Below, in pieces: positions 24,822 through 33,964 of a stretch of DNA of 38,762 nucleotides (its first letter is position 1; every line of letters starts with the position of its first letter). The notes beneath the pieces are model-generated. The model did no database searches. It worked only from the letters and a program-made list of their open reading frames with translations, and was not told the DNA's origin. Made by a program: the position numbers and the translations under genes. The stretch comes from Bacillota bacterium (GTDB taxonomy: Bacteria > Bacillota > Clostridia > Christensenellales > Aristaeellaceae), in contig JAEYAR010000113.1 of assembly GCA_023404715.1 (NCBI GenBank), positions 1-38,762 of the forward strand. Direction: 5' to 3'.

Positions 24822-26039
24822 TCAATTCCAAATGTCCGGCAGGGGCGCGCAGGACGCGTCCCGCAGGCGCCCGATTTGCAGGCGCCGGCATAACGCGGGG
24901 AGAAAGTCTATGTTGTGCACGGGCGCTGTTTCCCGCCAACCGCGGCGAATGCCCGGCCCCGCCACGGCGGCGAACACGCGCTGACATTTCTCGTGCAGGC
25001 TGTCGTGCGTGGCGTGCAGTGCTGTCAGGTCCCGGTGCTCGGTGGAAAAGTGCGCGCCCTCCACGGGGCTGACGAGCATGTCCGCATACAGAGGCGTCAC
25101 CCCGCGCGCGGCGAGCTCTCTGGATGTGAGCACTTGCTCAACGAAGGGGAGCGCGAGCAGCCGCGCCTTTAAGGCCTGCTGATCGACATCCGGCCGCTTG
25201 AAATAGACCTGGCATTGAATGTCGTGCGCGGTGAGCAGCGCGTCAAAGTCCGCGTCCGGCAGCGGCCCGACCGTATGGGGGACGACGCGCACAAGCCCGC
25301 AGGCACGAAGCGCATCGGCAAGCTCCGGGATGCGGCTTTTGCCCCGGCAGGAGATCATGCCGTGATCCGAGCACAGGAGGATCGTCCAATCGCCTTGCGC
25401 GTTGATAACGTCCAGCACAGCGCCCAGCATGCCGTCTATTTCCTCCAAGCGGCGCTGTACATTGCTCACCCGCTCGGCTTCGGTATCGGCATAGCAGGCG
25501 GGCGGGTTGTGCCCCACGCTGTCGAGATCGTCCACATAGAGGAAAACGGCGCGGGGGGATTCATCAAACCGCCAGCGCTGATCGCCGAACGTCAGCGTAT
25601 CGTGCGTGAGCAGCTCGAGCAGCAGGCGAAAGCGAGCGGCGTAGTCGCCGCCGGGCTGTACGTAGAGCGCGCGGGCGTCGCCGCGGGTCGCTCCCTTGTC
25701 CTCGAGGGCAAACTGCTGAATCGAGACAAAGGGAATGTCCTGCGAGCGCAGCAGCTCGCCGATCGTTTGTGCGTCATTGCGGCGCCGCATGGGGATGACG
25801 GCGTTTTGTGCGCGGTCATAATATTTGTCGCAGTTGCCCGTGCCTTGGCTGTAGCAGCCGCTGACGATCGCGCTTTGCATGGGATAGGTGATCGAGGGGA
25901 TACCCGTAAGGCAACGGTCAAACGTGACGCCCCCGTTCATCAGCCGATAGAGCGCGGGGAACCGTGCGCGCGCGGCCGCAGTATGCAGGTAATACCGTCC
26001 AAAGCCGTCCAGATTGATGTACAGAAGCCTACCGCGCAT
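24822..26039 (-). CDS. Alkaline-phosphatase-superfamily phosphodiesterase/nucleotide pyrophosphatase-like protein
   Basis: A 405-residue cytoplasmic member of the type I phosphodiesterase group, with no signal peptide. Metal and nucleophile positions are visible: LLYINLDGFGR (Asp11), GIPSITYPMQSAIVSG with the Thr or Ser nucleophile, VDDLDSVGHN (Asp, His), LCSDHGM (Asp-His) and HFSTEH toward the C-terminus. Such enzymes cleave phosphodiesters or phosphonoesters. ATG 26039 is preceded by GAGG at 9 bases; an in-frame TTG codon before it is not needed. It is first in its transcript, behind a near-consensus promoter. Next to ROK and PHP genes it suggests the cluster uses a phosphodiester-bearing glycan or glycerophospho-sugar; this is inference. 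Confidence 0.85.
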   Translation of the reverse strand: MRGRLLYINLDGFGRYYLHTAAARARFPALYRLMNGGVTFDRCLTGIPSITYPMQSAIVSGCYSQGTGNCDKYYDRAQNAVIPMRRRNDAQTIGELLRSQDIPFVSIQQFALEDKGATRGDARALYVQPGGDYAARFRLLLELLTHDTLTFGDQRWRFDESPRAVFLYVDDLDSVGHNPPACYADTEAERVSNVQRRLEEIDGMLGAVLDVINAQGDWTILLCSDHGMISCRGKSRIPELADALRACGLVRVVPHTVGPLPDADFDALLTAHDIQCQVYFKRPDVDQQALKARLLALPFVEQVLTSRELAARGVTPLYADMLVSPVEGAHFSTEHRDLTALHATHDSLHEKCQRVFAAVAGPGIRRGWRETAPVHNIDFLPALCRRLQIGRLRDASCAPLPDIWN

Positions 26040-26086
26040 CAAACATCGCCTCGATTATTTTAATGACTAAAAAAAGTTGTGCCTAT

Positions 26087-26115
26087 AGCATACGATACTC
26101 CGCCAAAAATGTCAA
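26087..26115 (-). promoter_or_regulatory. Strong sigma-A-type promoter of the phosphodiesterase-ROK genes
   Basis: Minus-strand consensus TTGACA (26115-26110) and TATGCT (26092-26087) with 17-base spacing, 48 bases before the start at 26039. The rest of the gap to 26253 is AT-rich and holds only a weak hairpin (TGACTT/AAGTCA, 26199-26214), which could mark the end of the amidohydrolase transcript. Confidence 0.8.
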
Positions 26116-26253
26116 TAAAAAAGATGAAAAATTGCGCCATTTTAGGATTGGGGATCGAAATTTCTCAATAAAACGCACATCCTCGCCCGAATTCGCGATG
26201 ACTTTTTTAAGTCACTGCGAAAAAGAAAGGTTTGGATGTGCGCTCATATTTTC

Positions 26254-27603
26254 TTAAAACCGCAGCGTTTTGCCTGCCGTACGGCAAAGGATCTCTCCGC
26301 GGCTCAACACGTGCACGCCGCCGACGAACACGTGGTCGATCCCCTCGGGCTCTGCGTTGGGGCGGCCGAGGCCTACGAAGCTCGCGCGGTCGCAGAGCGT
26401 TTGCGGGTTGAGCACGACGAGGTCCGCGTCGGCGCCGGGCTCCATGCGGCCGATGCCGGAGAGCCCGATCGTTTCGGCGGGCAGCAGCGTGGCGCGGGCG
26501 ATGGCCTCCTCCCAGGTGAGCTCGCCGCGCTCGATCACCATCTTGCGGAAGTACCTCGGGAAGCTGCCTGCGATCTGCGGATGCCCCTCCCCGGGCTCGT
26601 AGGCGCCCGCGTCGGTCGAGGGCATGGCCAGGGGGTGGCGCAAAATGCGGTAGATGGCCTCTTCGTCGCCGGTGAAGACGACGGCGGAATCCTCGGTGTG
26701 CTCGCTGCGCACGTGCGCGTAGAGCGCCTCGTCCAGCAGCTCGCCGCGGTGCTCGCCCGTCGCCATGCGGATATGCCAAAGCTCGATGTTGTTGTCCTCC
26801 ATAATATCCCGGTCAAAGAGCGCGGTGCCGATGCCCGTCGCCCAGTCGGTGTACATGCCGCTGTCCAGCCGGATGTCGAGCCCCTTTCGGCGCGCACAGT
26901 CTACGAGCGCGAGCGCTTCGTCCTCGACGCCCACGCCGTACTGGTATACGAAGTGCGAGATGAGCATGCGCGCGCCCGTCGCCCGGGCGATGGAGACGGC
27001 CTCTACCAGCGAGTACAGGTCGGTCTGCGTGCGCATATGCGTGTCGATGGCTACGATGCGCCCGCGCGCGGCGGCGATCTGACACAGGGGCAGCACCTCG
27101 TCCATGGAGCTGCCGGGGGCATAGCCAAGGCCGAGCGACAGGCCGCAAGCGCCCTCGTCCAGCGCCCTTTCCAGCATCCGGCACATGCGCTCGATCTGGC
27201 CGGGGGACGCGGGGGTGCGCGTGTCGTAAAGCCCCGCGTATCTGCGCAGCGTACAGGAGTGGCCCACCATCTCCGCCTGACGGATGACGTAACCGCGCTC
27301 ATCCTGGCGATCAAAGAAGGCGCCGATGTCACAGGGGCTAAAGCCGCAGTTGCCCCCGATCGTCGTCGTGATGCCCTGGCGCAGGCTCAGCTCGCCGGTG
27401 TACGCGTCGCCGTCGAGGTGGCCGTGCACGTCGATAAACCCCGGGCACACGATGCGGCCGGTGGCGTCGAGCGTGGCTGCGCCCTCGAGCGGGTCGCGCG
27501 AAAGGCGGGCGATCCGCCCGTCTTTGATGCCGATATTGAGCTGGTTGTTTTGCAGCGTGCGGGGGTTGACGACCCAGCCCCCTGAAATCACCGTATCAAA
27601 CAT
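26254..27603 (-). CDS. N-acyl-D-amino-acid deacylase (D-aminoacylase)-family amidohydrolase
   Basis: A 449-residue metal-dependent hydrolase. An N-terminal beta-sandwich (DTVISGGWVVNPRTLQNNQLNIGIKDGRIARL) leads to the first metal motif PGFIDVHGHLD, then GGNCGFSP with the family-specific Cys ligand, LISHF, and late Asp in MPSTDAGAYEP. The C-terminus closes the sandwich (GADADLVVLNPQTL). D-aminoacylases remove N-acyl groups from D-amino acids; relatives act on N-acyl-D-glutamate or dipeptides, so the substrate is uncertain. Two ATGs occur 2 codons apart; GAGGA lies 6 bases before ATG 27603 but only one before 27609. It lies downstream of the polyamine importer on the same strand, with a strong hairpin between, so it may be partly co-transcribed. 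Confidence 0.88.
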   Translation of the reverse strand: MFDTVISGGWVVNPRTLQNNQLNIGIKDGRIARLSRDPLEGAATLDATGRIVCPGFIDVHGHLDGDAYTGELSLRQGITTTIGGNCGFSPCDIGAFFDRQDERGYVIRQAEMVGHSCTLRRYAGLYDTRTPASPGQIERMCRMLERALDEGACGLSLGLGYAPGSSMDEVLPLCQIAAARGRIVAIDTHMRTQTDLYSLVEAVSIARATGARMLISHFVYQYGVGVEDEALALVDCARRKGLDIRLDSGMYTDWATGIGTALFDRDIMEDNNIELWHIRMATGEHRGELLDEALYAHVRSEHTEDSAVVFTGDEEAIYRILRHPLAMPSTDAGAYEPGEGHPQIAGSFPRYFRKMVIERGELTWEEAIARATLLPAETIGLSGIGRMEPGADADLVVLNPQTLCDRASFVGLGRPNAEPEGIDHVFVGGVHVLSRGEILCRTAGKTLRF

Positions 27604-27701
27604 ATGCATTCCTCAATATGTAGCGTCGATGTGCGGGTGCTTTGCACGAGGCGGGGCGCGCCCGCGCCCTGCAAAACACTCACGGAAGATAAGGCCGCAG
27701 C

Positions 27702-27729
27702 ATCGGGGAGGCCGTGCAGCCTCCCCGAT
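27702..27729 (-). terminator. Strong stem-loop after potD
   Basis: ATCGGGGAGGC (27702-27712) and GCCTCCCCGAT (27719-27729) form a perfect 11-bp stem with a 6-base loop, 17 bases after the potD stop. No U-run follows on either strand, so it may be an inefficient terminator or an mRNA-stabilising end before the amidohydrolase gene. Confidence 0.55.
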
Positions 27730-27745
27730 TTGCTGTTGCCGTGCC

Positions 27746-28789
27746 TTAGAACGTCAGCTTGAACTCGGTCCAGATATCCTGGAATTTGTTTTCGTCCGCT
27801 CCGAGGTCCTTTACGTACTCTGCGTCGCCGATGCGGTCGTAGATGCCGTTAAAGACCGTGTTTTCTTTGTAGGCGTCCGACAGGTAATCCTGCGCGGCGG
27901 CGTTGGGGGAGCAGTAGTACTGCCATTCGGCGCAGGTCGCGGCGATCTGGCCGTCCAGCAGATAGTTGATAAAAGTGTTCGCGTTTTCAGGATGCGGCGC
28001 GTTCGCGGGGATGAACATGCCGTCGATGCCAAAGCCCAGGCCCTCCTTGGGCCAGACGACCGCAAGGTCCGGGTTGGCGTCCAGCGCGAGCGCCACGAAG
28101 GGCGTGAACGTGTAGGCGACGGAGATGTCGCCGGAGACGAGGGAATTGTGCAGGTTCTCATACTCGAGCATGTGCACGTTCTCGCGGATCGCGAAGAGCT
28201 TTTCCTTCGCCTGCGCCAAAACCGCGTCGTCCGTCGTGTTCATCGACTGGCCCATAGAGAGCAGCACCATGCCGATGGTGACGCGCGCGTCGTCGATCAG
28301 GCCCAGCGAATCCTTAAGGGAGGGATCCCACAGGTCTTCAAAGCCGTCGATCTCGATCTCGACCATGTCGGGGTTGTACACGATCAGCGGGATACCGCTC
28401 ATGTAAGGGGCGACGTACTCGTTGTCCGGATCGAAATACTGCGAGGTAAACACGGGGTTCAGGTTGGCGTAATGGGGGATCAGGTCCTTATTCAGCTTTT
28501 GCATCAGGTTTTCCTGACGCGCGGTGTTGAGGATATAGTCGCTCGCCAGCACGATGTCGTACTCGCTGGCGCCGTTTTCCTGCAGCTTCTTGAGCATCTC
28601 TTCGTTGGTGGAGAACGGAGCGTAGTTGACCTTGATGCCCGTCTCTTGCTCGAAAGGCTTGATGACGGTTTCGTAGTCGATGTAGCCGTCCCACGAGAAG
28701 ACGTTGAGCACCTTTTCTTCCTCGGCCAGCGAGACGAGCGAAATCGTCAGCATCGACAGCGCGAGCAGGAGGGATAGCAGTTTTTTCAT
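27746..28789 (-). CDS. potD: Spermidine/putrescine-binding protein PotD
   Basis: A 347-residue exported binding protein. The signal peptide KKLLSLLLALSMLTISLVSLAEE has no lipobox Cys. The mature protein begins with the PotD/PotF hallmark LNVFSWDGYIDYETVIKPFEQETGIKV and has EYDIVLASDYILNTARQENLMQKLNKDLIPHYANLNP and VAPYMSGIPLIVYNPD. AAGGAG precedes ATG 28789 by 9 bases; the frame is open 10 codons further. It is the last gene of potA-potB-potC-potD. Specificity for spermidine against putrescine cannot be decided here. Confidence 0.94.
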   Translation of the reverse strand: MKKLLSLLLALSMLTISLVSLAEEEKVLNVFSWDGYIDYETVIKPFEQETGIKVNYAPFSTNEEMLKKLQENGASEYDIVLASDYILNTARQENLMQKLNKDLIPHYANLNPVFTSQYFDPDNEYVAPYMSGIPLIVYNPDMVEIEIDGFEDLWDPSLKDSLGLIDDARVTIGMVLLSMGQSMNTTDDAVLAQAKEKLFAIRENVHMLEYENLHNSLVSGDISVAYTFTPFVALALDANPDLAVVWPKEGLGFGIDGMFIPANAPHPENANTFINYLLDGQIAATCAEWQYYCSPNAAAQDYLSDAYKENTVFNGIYDRIGDAEYVKDLGADENKFQDIWTEFKLTF

Positions 28790-28851
28790 GTTCGTTTCTC
28801 CTTTATTTTTTATCATCATCCCGGAAACCGGGTTGAATCACTAAGGGGAGG

Positions 28852-29667
28852 TTACAGCCCGGCGGCCTGGCGCTCGTCGCGCTCCTTCTTATGGCGCGCG
28901 TACGCCTGCCCCAGCTGCGCGACCGCGACGACCAGGAATACGACGCCCAGCAGCAGCGTGCACAGCGCGTTGATCTCCGGCGTGCCGCCGTTGCGAAGCC
29001 CGGTGTAGACCTTGAGGGGCAGCGTCGTGGTGGTCGCCCCCGTCACGAAGAAGGAGATGACCACGTCGTCCAGGGACATCGCCAGCGCCAGCAGCATGCC
29101 GGAGGCGACCGCCGGGGCGATGAGGGGGAGCGTGACATCGAAGAGCACGCGCCAGGGCCCCGCGCCCAGGTCGCGCGCCGCCTCTTCGATGGCGGGGTCC
29201 ATGCCCACGAGGCGGCTGCGCACGTTGATGTACACGTAGGGCACACAGAAGGTGGTGTGGGTGATGACGAGCGTCGGCATGCCCAGCGGGATGCCGATGG
29301 CGGAGAAGATCGCCAGGTACGCCATGCCCAGGATGATCTCCGGGATCATCATCGGCAGGGTCGAGAGCGTCTCCAGGGCCATCTGGCCGCGGAAGTGGTT
29401 CTTCGCCATGCCGATCGCCCCCAGGGTGCCGATGACGCCCGAAAGGCACATGGACCACAGCGCCAGCACGAGGCTGTTCTTCAACGCGTCGCCCATCAGC
29501 GCGTTGCCCAGCAGGCGGGAATACCACGAGGTGGTGAAGCCCTGCCAGGCGCCGATGGTGCGCCCGGAGTTAAAGGAATAGATGACGACCATCAGGATCG
29601 GCAGGTACATGACGGTCAGCACCAGCGTCAGATAGATGGGGGAAAAGACCTTGCGCTTTCTCTTCAC
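28852..29667 (-). CDS. potC: Spermidine/putrescine ABC transporter permease PotC
   Basis: A 271-residue, six-helix permease beginning VFSPIYLTLVLTVMYLPILMVVIYSFNSGR, the standard PotC opening, with EAA loop IEEAARDLGAGPWRVLFDVTLPLIAPAVASGMLLALAMSLDDVVISFF. The GTG start at 29667 directly abuts the potB stop, so its translation is coupled. The C-terminus is charged and short. It forms the channel with PotB. Confidence 0.94.
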   Translation of the reverse strand: MKRKRKVFSPIYLTLVLTVMYLPILMVVIYSFNSGRTIGAWQGFTTSWYSRLLGNALMGDALKNSLVLALWSMCLSGVIGTLGAIGMAKNHFRGQMALETLSTLPMMIPEIILGMAYLAIFSAIGIPLGMPTLVITHTTFCVPYVYINVRSRLVGMDPAIEEAARDLGAGPWRVLFDVTLPLIAPAVASGMLLALAMSLDDVVISFFVTGATTTTLPLKVYTGLRNGGTPEINALCTLLLGVVFLVVAVAQLGQAYARHKKERDERQAAGL

Positions 29668-30511
29668 TTAAAACACCCCCAGGTCGTTTCCGCCGGACTT
29701 GCGGTAGCTCACGAAGATCAGCGTCGTCACGGCCATGAGCAGCACGGACAGCGCCGCGCCAAAGGGCCAGTCGCGGCTCTTGAGCAGCTGGTCGCGGATG
29801 AGGTTGCCCACGAGCATGAGCGAGCCGCCCATGAGGTCGGAGACGAAGAACAGGCCCATCGAGGGCACGAACACCAGCACGCAGCCGGCCGAGATGCCCG
29901 GCAGCGTGAGCGGCAGCGTCACCGTAAGGAACGCGTACCAGGGCTTCGCGCCCAGATCGCGCGCCGCCTCCACGCAGGACCAGTCCATCTTGTCCACCGC
30001 GCTGTGGCACGGCAGGATCATGAAGGGGATCAGGCAGTAGACCATCGCCAGCAGCACCGAGCCGTAGCTGCCCAGCATCTTGACGGGCTTGTCGATCAAC
30101 CCCAGCATCTTGAGGGCGGTGTTGACGGGTCCGTTGGCCTGAAGCAGGATCTTCCAACCGAAGAGGCGCACCAGCGCGTTAGTCCAGAAGGGTACGATGA
30201 TCAGCAGCATGAGCAGCGTGCGCCATTTGGCGCTCGCGCGCGCCATGCAGTAGCCGAAGGGATAGCCGATGAAGAGGGATATCAGCGTCGTATAGAGCGC
30301 GAGCAGCAGCGAATTGGCGAATACCCGCACGTACGTGGGATCGAGCAGCCGCCTGTAATTGCTCAGGGTGAAGGCCTGCTGCACGGTAGAATTATCGCCC
30401 CGCGTCATGAACGAGAGCACCAGCACGTAGCACAGGGGGATGGCGACGAAGAGCACGGCGACCATCGTCAGCGGCACGAGGAACAACCGCGTGCCGCGCT
30501 TGCCCGCGGTC

Positions 30512-30525
<14 letters not shown>
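29668..30525 (-). CDS. potB: Spermidine/putrescine ABC transporter permease PotB
   Basis: A 285-residue permease with opening LFLVPLTMVAVLFVAIPLCYVLVLSFM and EAA loop VEAARDLGAKPWYAFLTVTLPLTLPGISAGCVLVFVPSMGLFFVSDLMGG. A GTG three codons upstream lies inside the ribosome site GGGAGG, so ATG 30525 (8 bases after it) is the likely start. Its first 14 bases overlap the 3' end of potA, which indicates translational coupling. Confidence 0.93.
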
Positions 30526-31603
<1,078 letters not shown>

Positions 31604-31688
31604 GTCGGCTCCTTTGCGGGTGCGGCGCCGTAGCGCGCCCCGCCTTTCGCAATTTCGAGTAAAATCGTATGCTTTGATAAACGCGTTT

Positions 31689-31718
31689 AGTATAATCCAT
31701 CTTTGGGTTTGCTGTCAA
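31689..31718 (-). promoter_or_regulatory. Strong sigma-A-type promoter of potABCD
   Basis: Minus-strand consensus TTGACA (31718-31713) and TATACT (31694-31689), 18 bases apart, about 86 bases before the potA start. The region between this promoter and the divergent gene at 31856 shows no further clear site. Confidence 0.75.
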
Positions 31719-31855
31719 TACAAAGTTTTGCGGGATTGTTTGCGCGGTTTAGTTGTAATAAACTTTTTTGCCGAGTGAACGCGGGGATCAAAAAAGGGGC
31801 CTGAAAGCGCTGGAATCTGCATAGGATGACGGAGAAAAAGGACGGGGGGAATATC

Positions 31856-32971
31856 ATGCGAAAGACGGTTTCGAGTGTGCTGGCGCTCGCCGTGACGGCG
31901 CTGCTTGTGTTGGGGGCGCAGCGGCTGCTAGCCGTTCCCTCCGCGCCGCCGCTCTACGAGGGCACGCCCCGCCGTGTGCTGCGCATCTGGATAATCGAGG
32001 GATGGACCGGGTCGGACGCCTTTGTGACCAAGCAAGCCGCGGCTTTTGAAAAGGAATTCGCGGGCGTGAGCGTGCGCGTGCGCCGCGCGCAGCCGGAGGA
32101 GCTACAAAGCGCCGAGGCCGTGCTGCCGGACCTCCTGCTGTACGAGCCGGGCGTCCTTTCCGATCCCCAGGCGCTGCTCACGCCGGTCGTGGGCGAAACG
32201 GGCATCCGTCCGGAGATCGAGGCGAGCGGGCGCTTTCGCGACGTGCTTTACGGCGTGCCGCTGTGCATGGGCGGCTACTGCGCGCTGACGAACACGGCCT
32301 ATGCGGACGGGGCCTGGGCGCAGGAGGCGATCGCGGGCGCGATGCGCAAGGCGGAGGGGAAGAAGCAACGGCAGGTGTATGCGCTGCAGATCCCCTCGGA
32401 CGGCGCGCGCTGCTTTTCCGCGGCGGCGCTATGCATGGGCGAGGCGAGCGAGGGGATCCTCTCGCGCCTGCCGGAGGGGGCCGCGGCGCCCGATGCGCTC
32501 GGCGCGAGCGCGCAGAAGGCCTATCAGGACTTTACACAGGGTAGCGCGGCCATCGTCCTTTGCACGCAGCGGGAGGTGCGCCGGTTCGCGGCCCTGCGCG
32601 AGGCGGGGAAAGGCTTTGAATTTACCGTGACCGCCCCGGAGCGTCCATATACGGATATGCTGCTGCTGGGCAGCGTGCTCAAGGGCGCGCCCCAGGGCGA
32701 GCTGGCTGTCGCATTCCTTTCGCGTCTCTTGCTTGAGGAGAACCAGAAGGCGCTGGGCGGATACGGTCTCTTTCCGGTGGTGGAGGGCGTAAACCCCTTT
32801 AGCGAGCGGGATACGCCGCTGCTGCATGCGGTCTTTGCGCCGCTGCGCTCGAGCGAGCTGCTCTGTGCGAACGCCTATGGCTGGGGGGCGCAGCAGTCCG
32901 CGCTATCGCAGGCCGCGCAGCTCGGGCTGCGCAGCGGCGGCGTCGACATCGGCTCGGTGCCGTTTTACTGA
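31856..32971 (+). CDS. Orphan extracellular solute-binding-like protein
   Basis: A 371-residue exported protein with an uncleaved-anchor or signal segment (KTVSSVLALAVTALLVLGAQRLLA). The periplasmic-binding-like body runs from VLRIWIIEGWTGSDAFVTKQAAAFEKEFAGVSVRVRRAQ through PDLLLYEPGVL and FRDVLYGVPLCMGGYCALTNTAY. This resembles family-1 sugar-binding proteins, but no permease or ATPase lies next to it, so it may be a sensor or accessory ligand binder rather than a transporter part. It is Ala/Glu/Arg-rich with Cys in places unusual for exported proteins (YCALTN, SSELLCANAY). GGGGGG lies 6 bases before ATG 31856; 10 upstream in-frame codons precede it. It lies divergent from potA and upstream of murB, which has its own promoter. 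Confidence 0.6.
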   Translation: MRKTVSSVLALAVTALLVLGAQRLLAVPSAPPLYEGTPRRVLRIWIIEGWTGSDAFVTKQAAAFEKEFAGVSVRVRRAQPEELQSAEAVLPDLLLYEPGVLSDPQALLTPVVGETGIRPEIEASGRFRDVLYGVPLCMGGYCALTNTAYADGAWAQEAIAGAMRKAEGKKQRQVYALQIPSDGARCFSAAALCMGEASEGILSRLPEGAAAPDALGASAQKAYQDFTQGSAAIVLCTQREVRRFAALREAGKGFEFTVTAPERPYTDMLLLGSVLKGAPQGELAVAFLSRLLLEENQKALGGYGLFPVVEGVNPFSERDTPLLHAVFAPLRSSELLCANAYGWGAQQSALSQAAQLGLRSGGVDIGSVPFY

Positions 32972-32990
32972 GGATCCGCGGGGAAAAATC

Positions 32991-33019
32991 TTGTATCGCC
33001 CGCGCAAATAGGGTACAAT
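32991..33019 (+). promoter_or_regulatory. Sigma-A-type promoter of the murB-rapZ-whiA-crh operon
   Basis: TTGTAT (32991-32996) and TACAAT (33014-33019) with 17-base spacing, 29 bases before the murB start and after the stop of the preceding gene. Confidence 0.7.
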
Positions 33020-33048
33020 AAGGGCATTAAGAGTTGAGGAGACATCGG

Positions 33049-33957
33049 ATGGACGGCATTTACGAGGCGCTTTCGCCCCTGATACCAAAGCACCGGCTGG
33101 TGATGGACGCACCGATGCGTGATTACACGACGTTTTGCGTCGGCGGCCCGGCCGACCTGCTCGTGGACGCCGCATCGCCCGAGGAAATCCGCGCGGTGCT
33201 CCTGGCCTGCCGCAAGACGGGGACGAAGCTGACCGTCGTCGGCAACGGGTCCAACCTGCTGGTGCGGGATGGGGGCATTCGCGGCGTAGTGCTGCGCATC
33301 GCCGATCATATGGCGGACATTCGCGCCGAGGGCCTCGATATCACCGCGCAGGCGGGCGCGACGCTCAGCGCGCTGTCGCACGCGGCGGCGCAGGCGGGCC
33401 TCGCGGGCGCGGTCTTCTGCTGCGGCATCCCGGGCACCCTGGGCGGCGCGGCGGTGATGAACGCGGGCGCCTACGGCGGCGAGATGGCGCAGATCATCCG
33501 GTGCGTGGATGCGCTGGATGGAGACGGACAGGCCGTGCGGCTGTGCCTAGAGGCGTTGGATTACGGCTACCGCCGAAGCGCGCTGATGGCGCGCGGCTTG
33601 ATCGTAACGCAGGTCGAGCTGCGCCTTGAGCGGGGCGAGCGTGAGGCGCTTTTGGCCCAGATGACGGAGCTGAACCGCCGCCGCCGCGAAAAGCAGCCGC
33701 TCACCGTGCCCAGCGCGGGCTCGACGTTCAAGCGGCCGAAGGAAGGGTATGCCTCGCAGATGATCGACGAGGCGGGGCTGCGCGGCGCCAGCGTGGGCGG
33801 CGCGCAGGTGTCTGAGAAGCACACGGGGTTTTTGGTCAATACCGGCGGGGCGACGGCCAAGGACGTGCTTGCCCTGATGGCGCACGTACAGGATACGGTC
33901 GAGGCGCGCTTCGGCGTTCGCCTGGAGCCGGAGGTTCGGATTATAGGCGAGGAGTAA
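33049..33957 (+). CDS. murB: UDP-N-acetylenolpyruvoylglucosamine reductase MurB
   Basis: A 302-residue flavoenzyme that reduces UDP-GlcNAc-enolpyruvate to UDP-MurNAc in peptidoglycan precursor synthesis. FAD-binding signatures TTFCVGGPADLLVDA, VVGNGSNLLVRDGGI and GIPGTLGGAAVMNAGAYGGEM are present. The active-site loop PSAGSTFKRP carries the proton-donor Ser, and RLEPEVRIIGE is at the C-terminus. The missing insert after YRRSALM marks type IIb MurB, usual in Gram-positives. GAGGAG precedes ATG 33049. It leads the operon with rapZ starting 7 bases after its stop. Confidence 0.96.
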   Translation: MDGIYEALSPLIPKHRLVMDAPMRDYTTFCVGGPADLLVDAASPEEIRAVLLACRKTGTKLTVVGNGSNLLVRDGGIRGVVLRIADHMADIRAEGLDITAQAGATLSALSHAAAQAGLAGAVFCCGIPGTLGGAAVMNAGAYGGEMAQIIRCVDALDGDGQAVRLCLEALDYGYRRSALMARGLIVTQVELRLERGEREALLAQMTELNRRRREKQPLTVPSAGSTFKRPKEGYASQMIDEAGLRGASVGGAQVSEKHTGFLVNTGGATAKDVLALMAHVQDTVEARFGVRLEPEVRIIGEE

Positions 33958-33964
33958 ACTGCAA

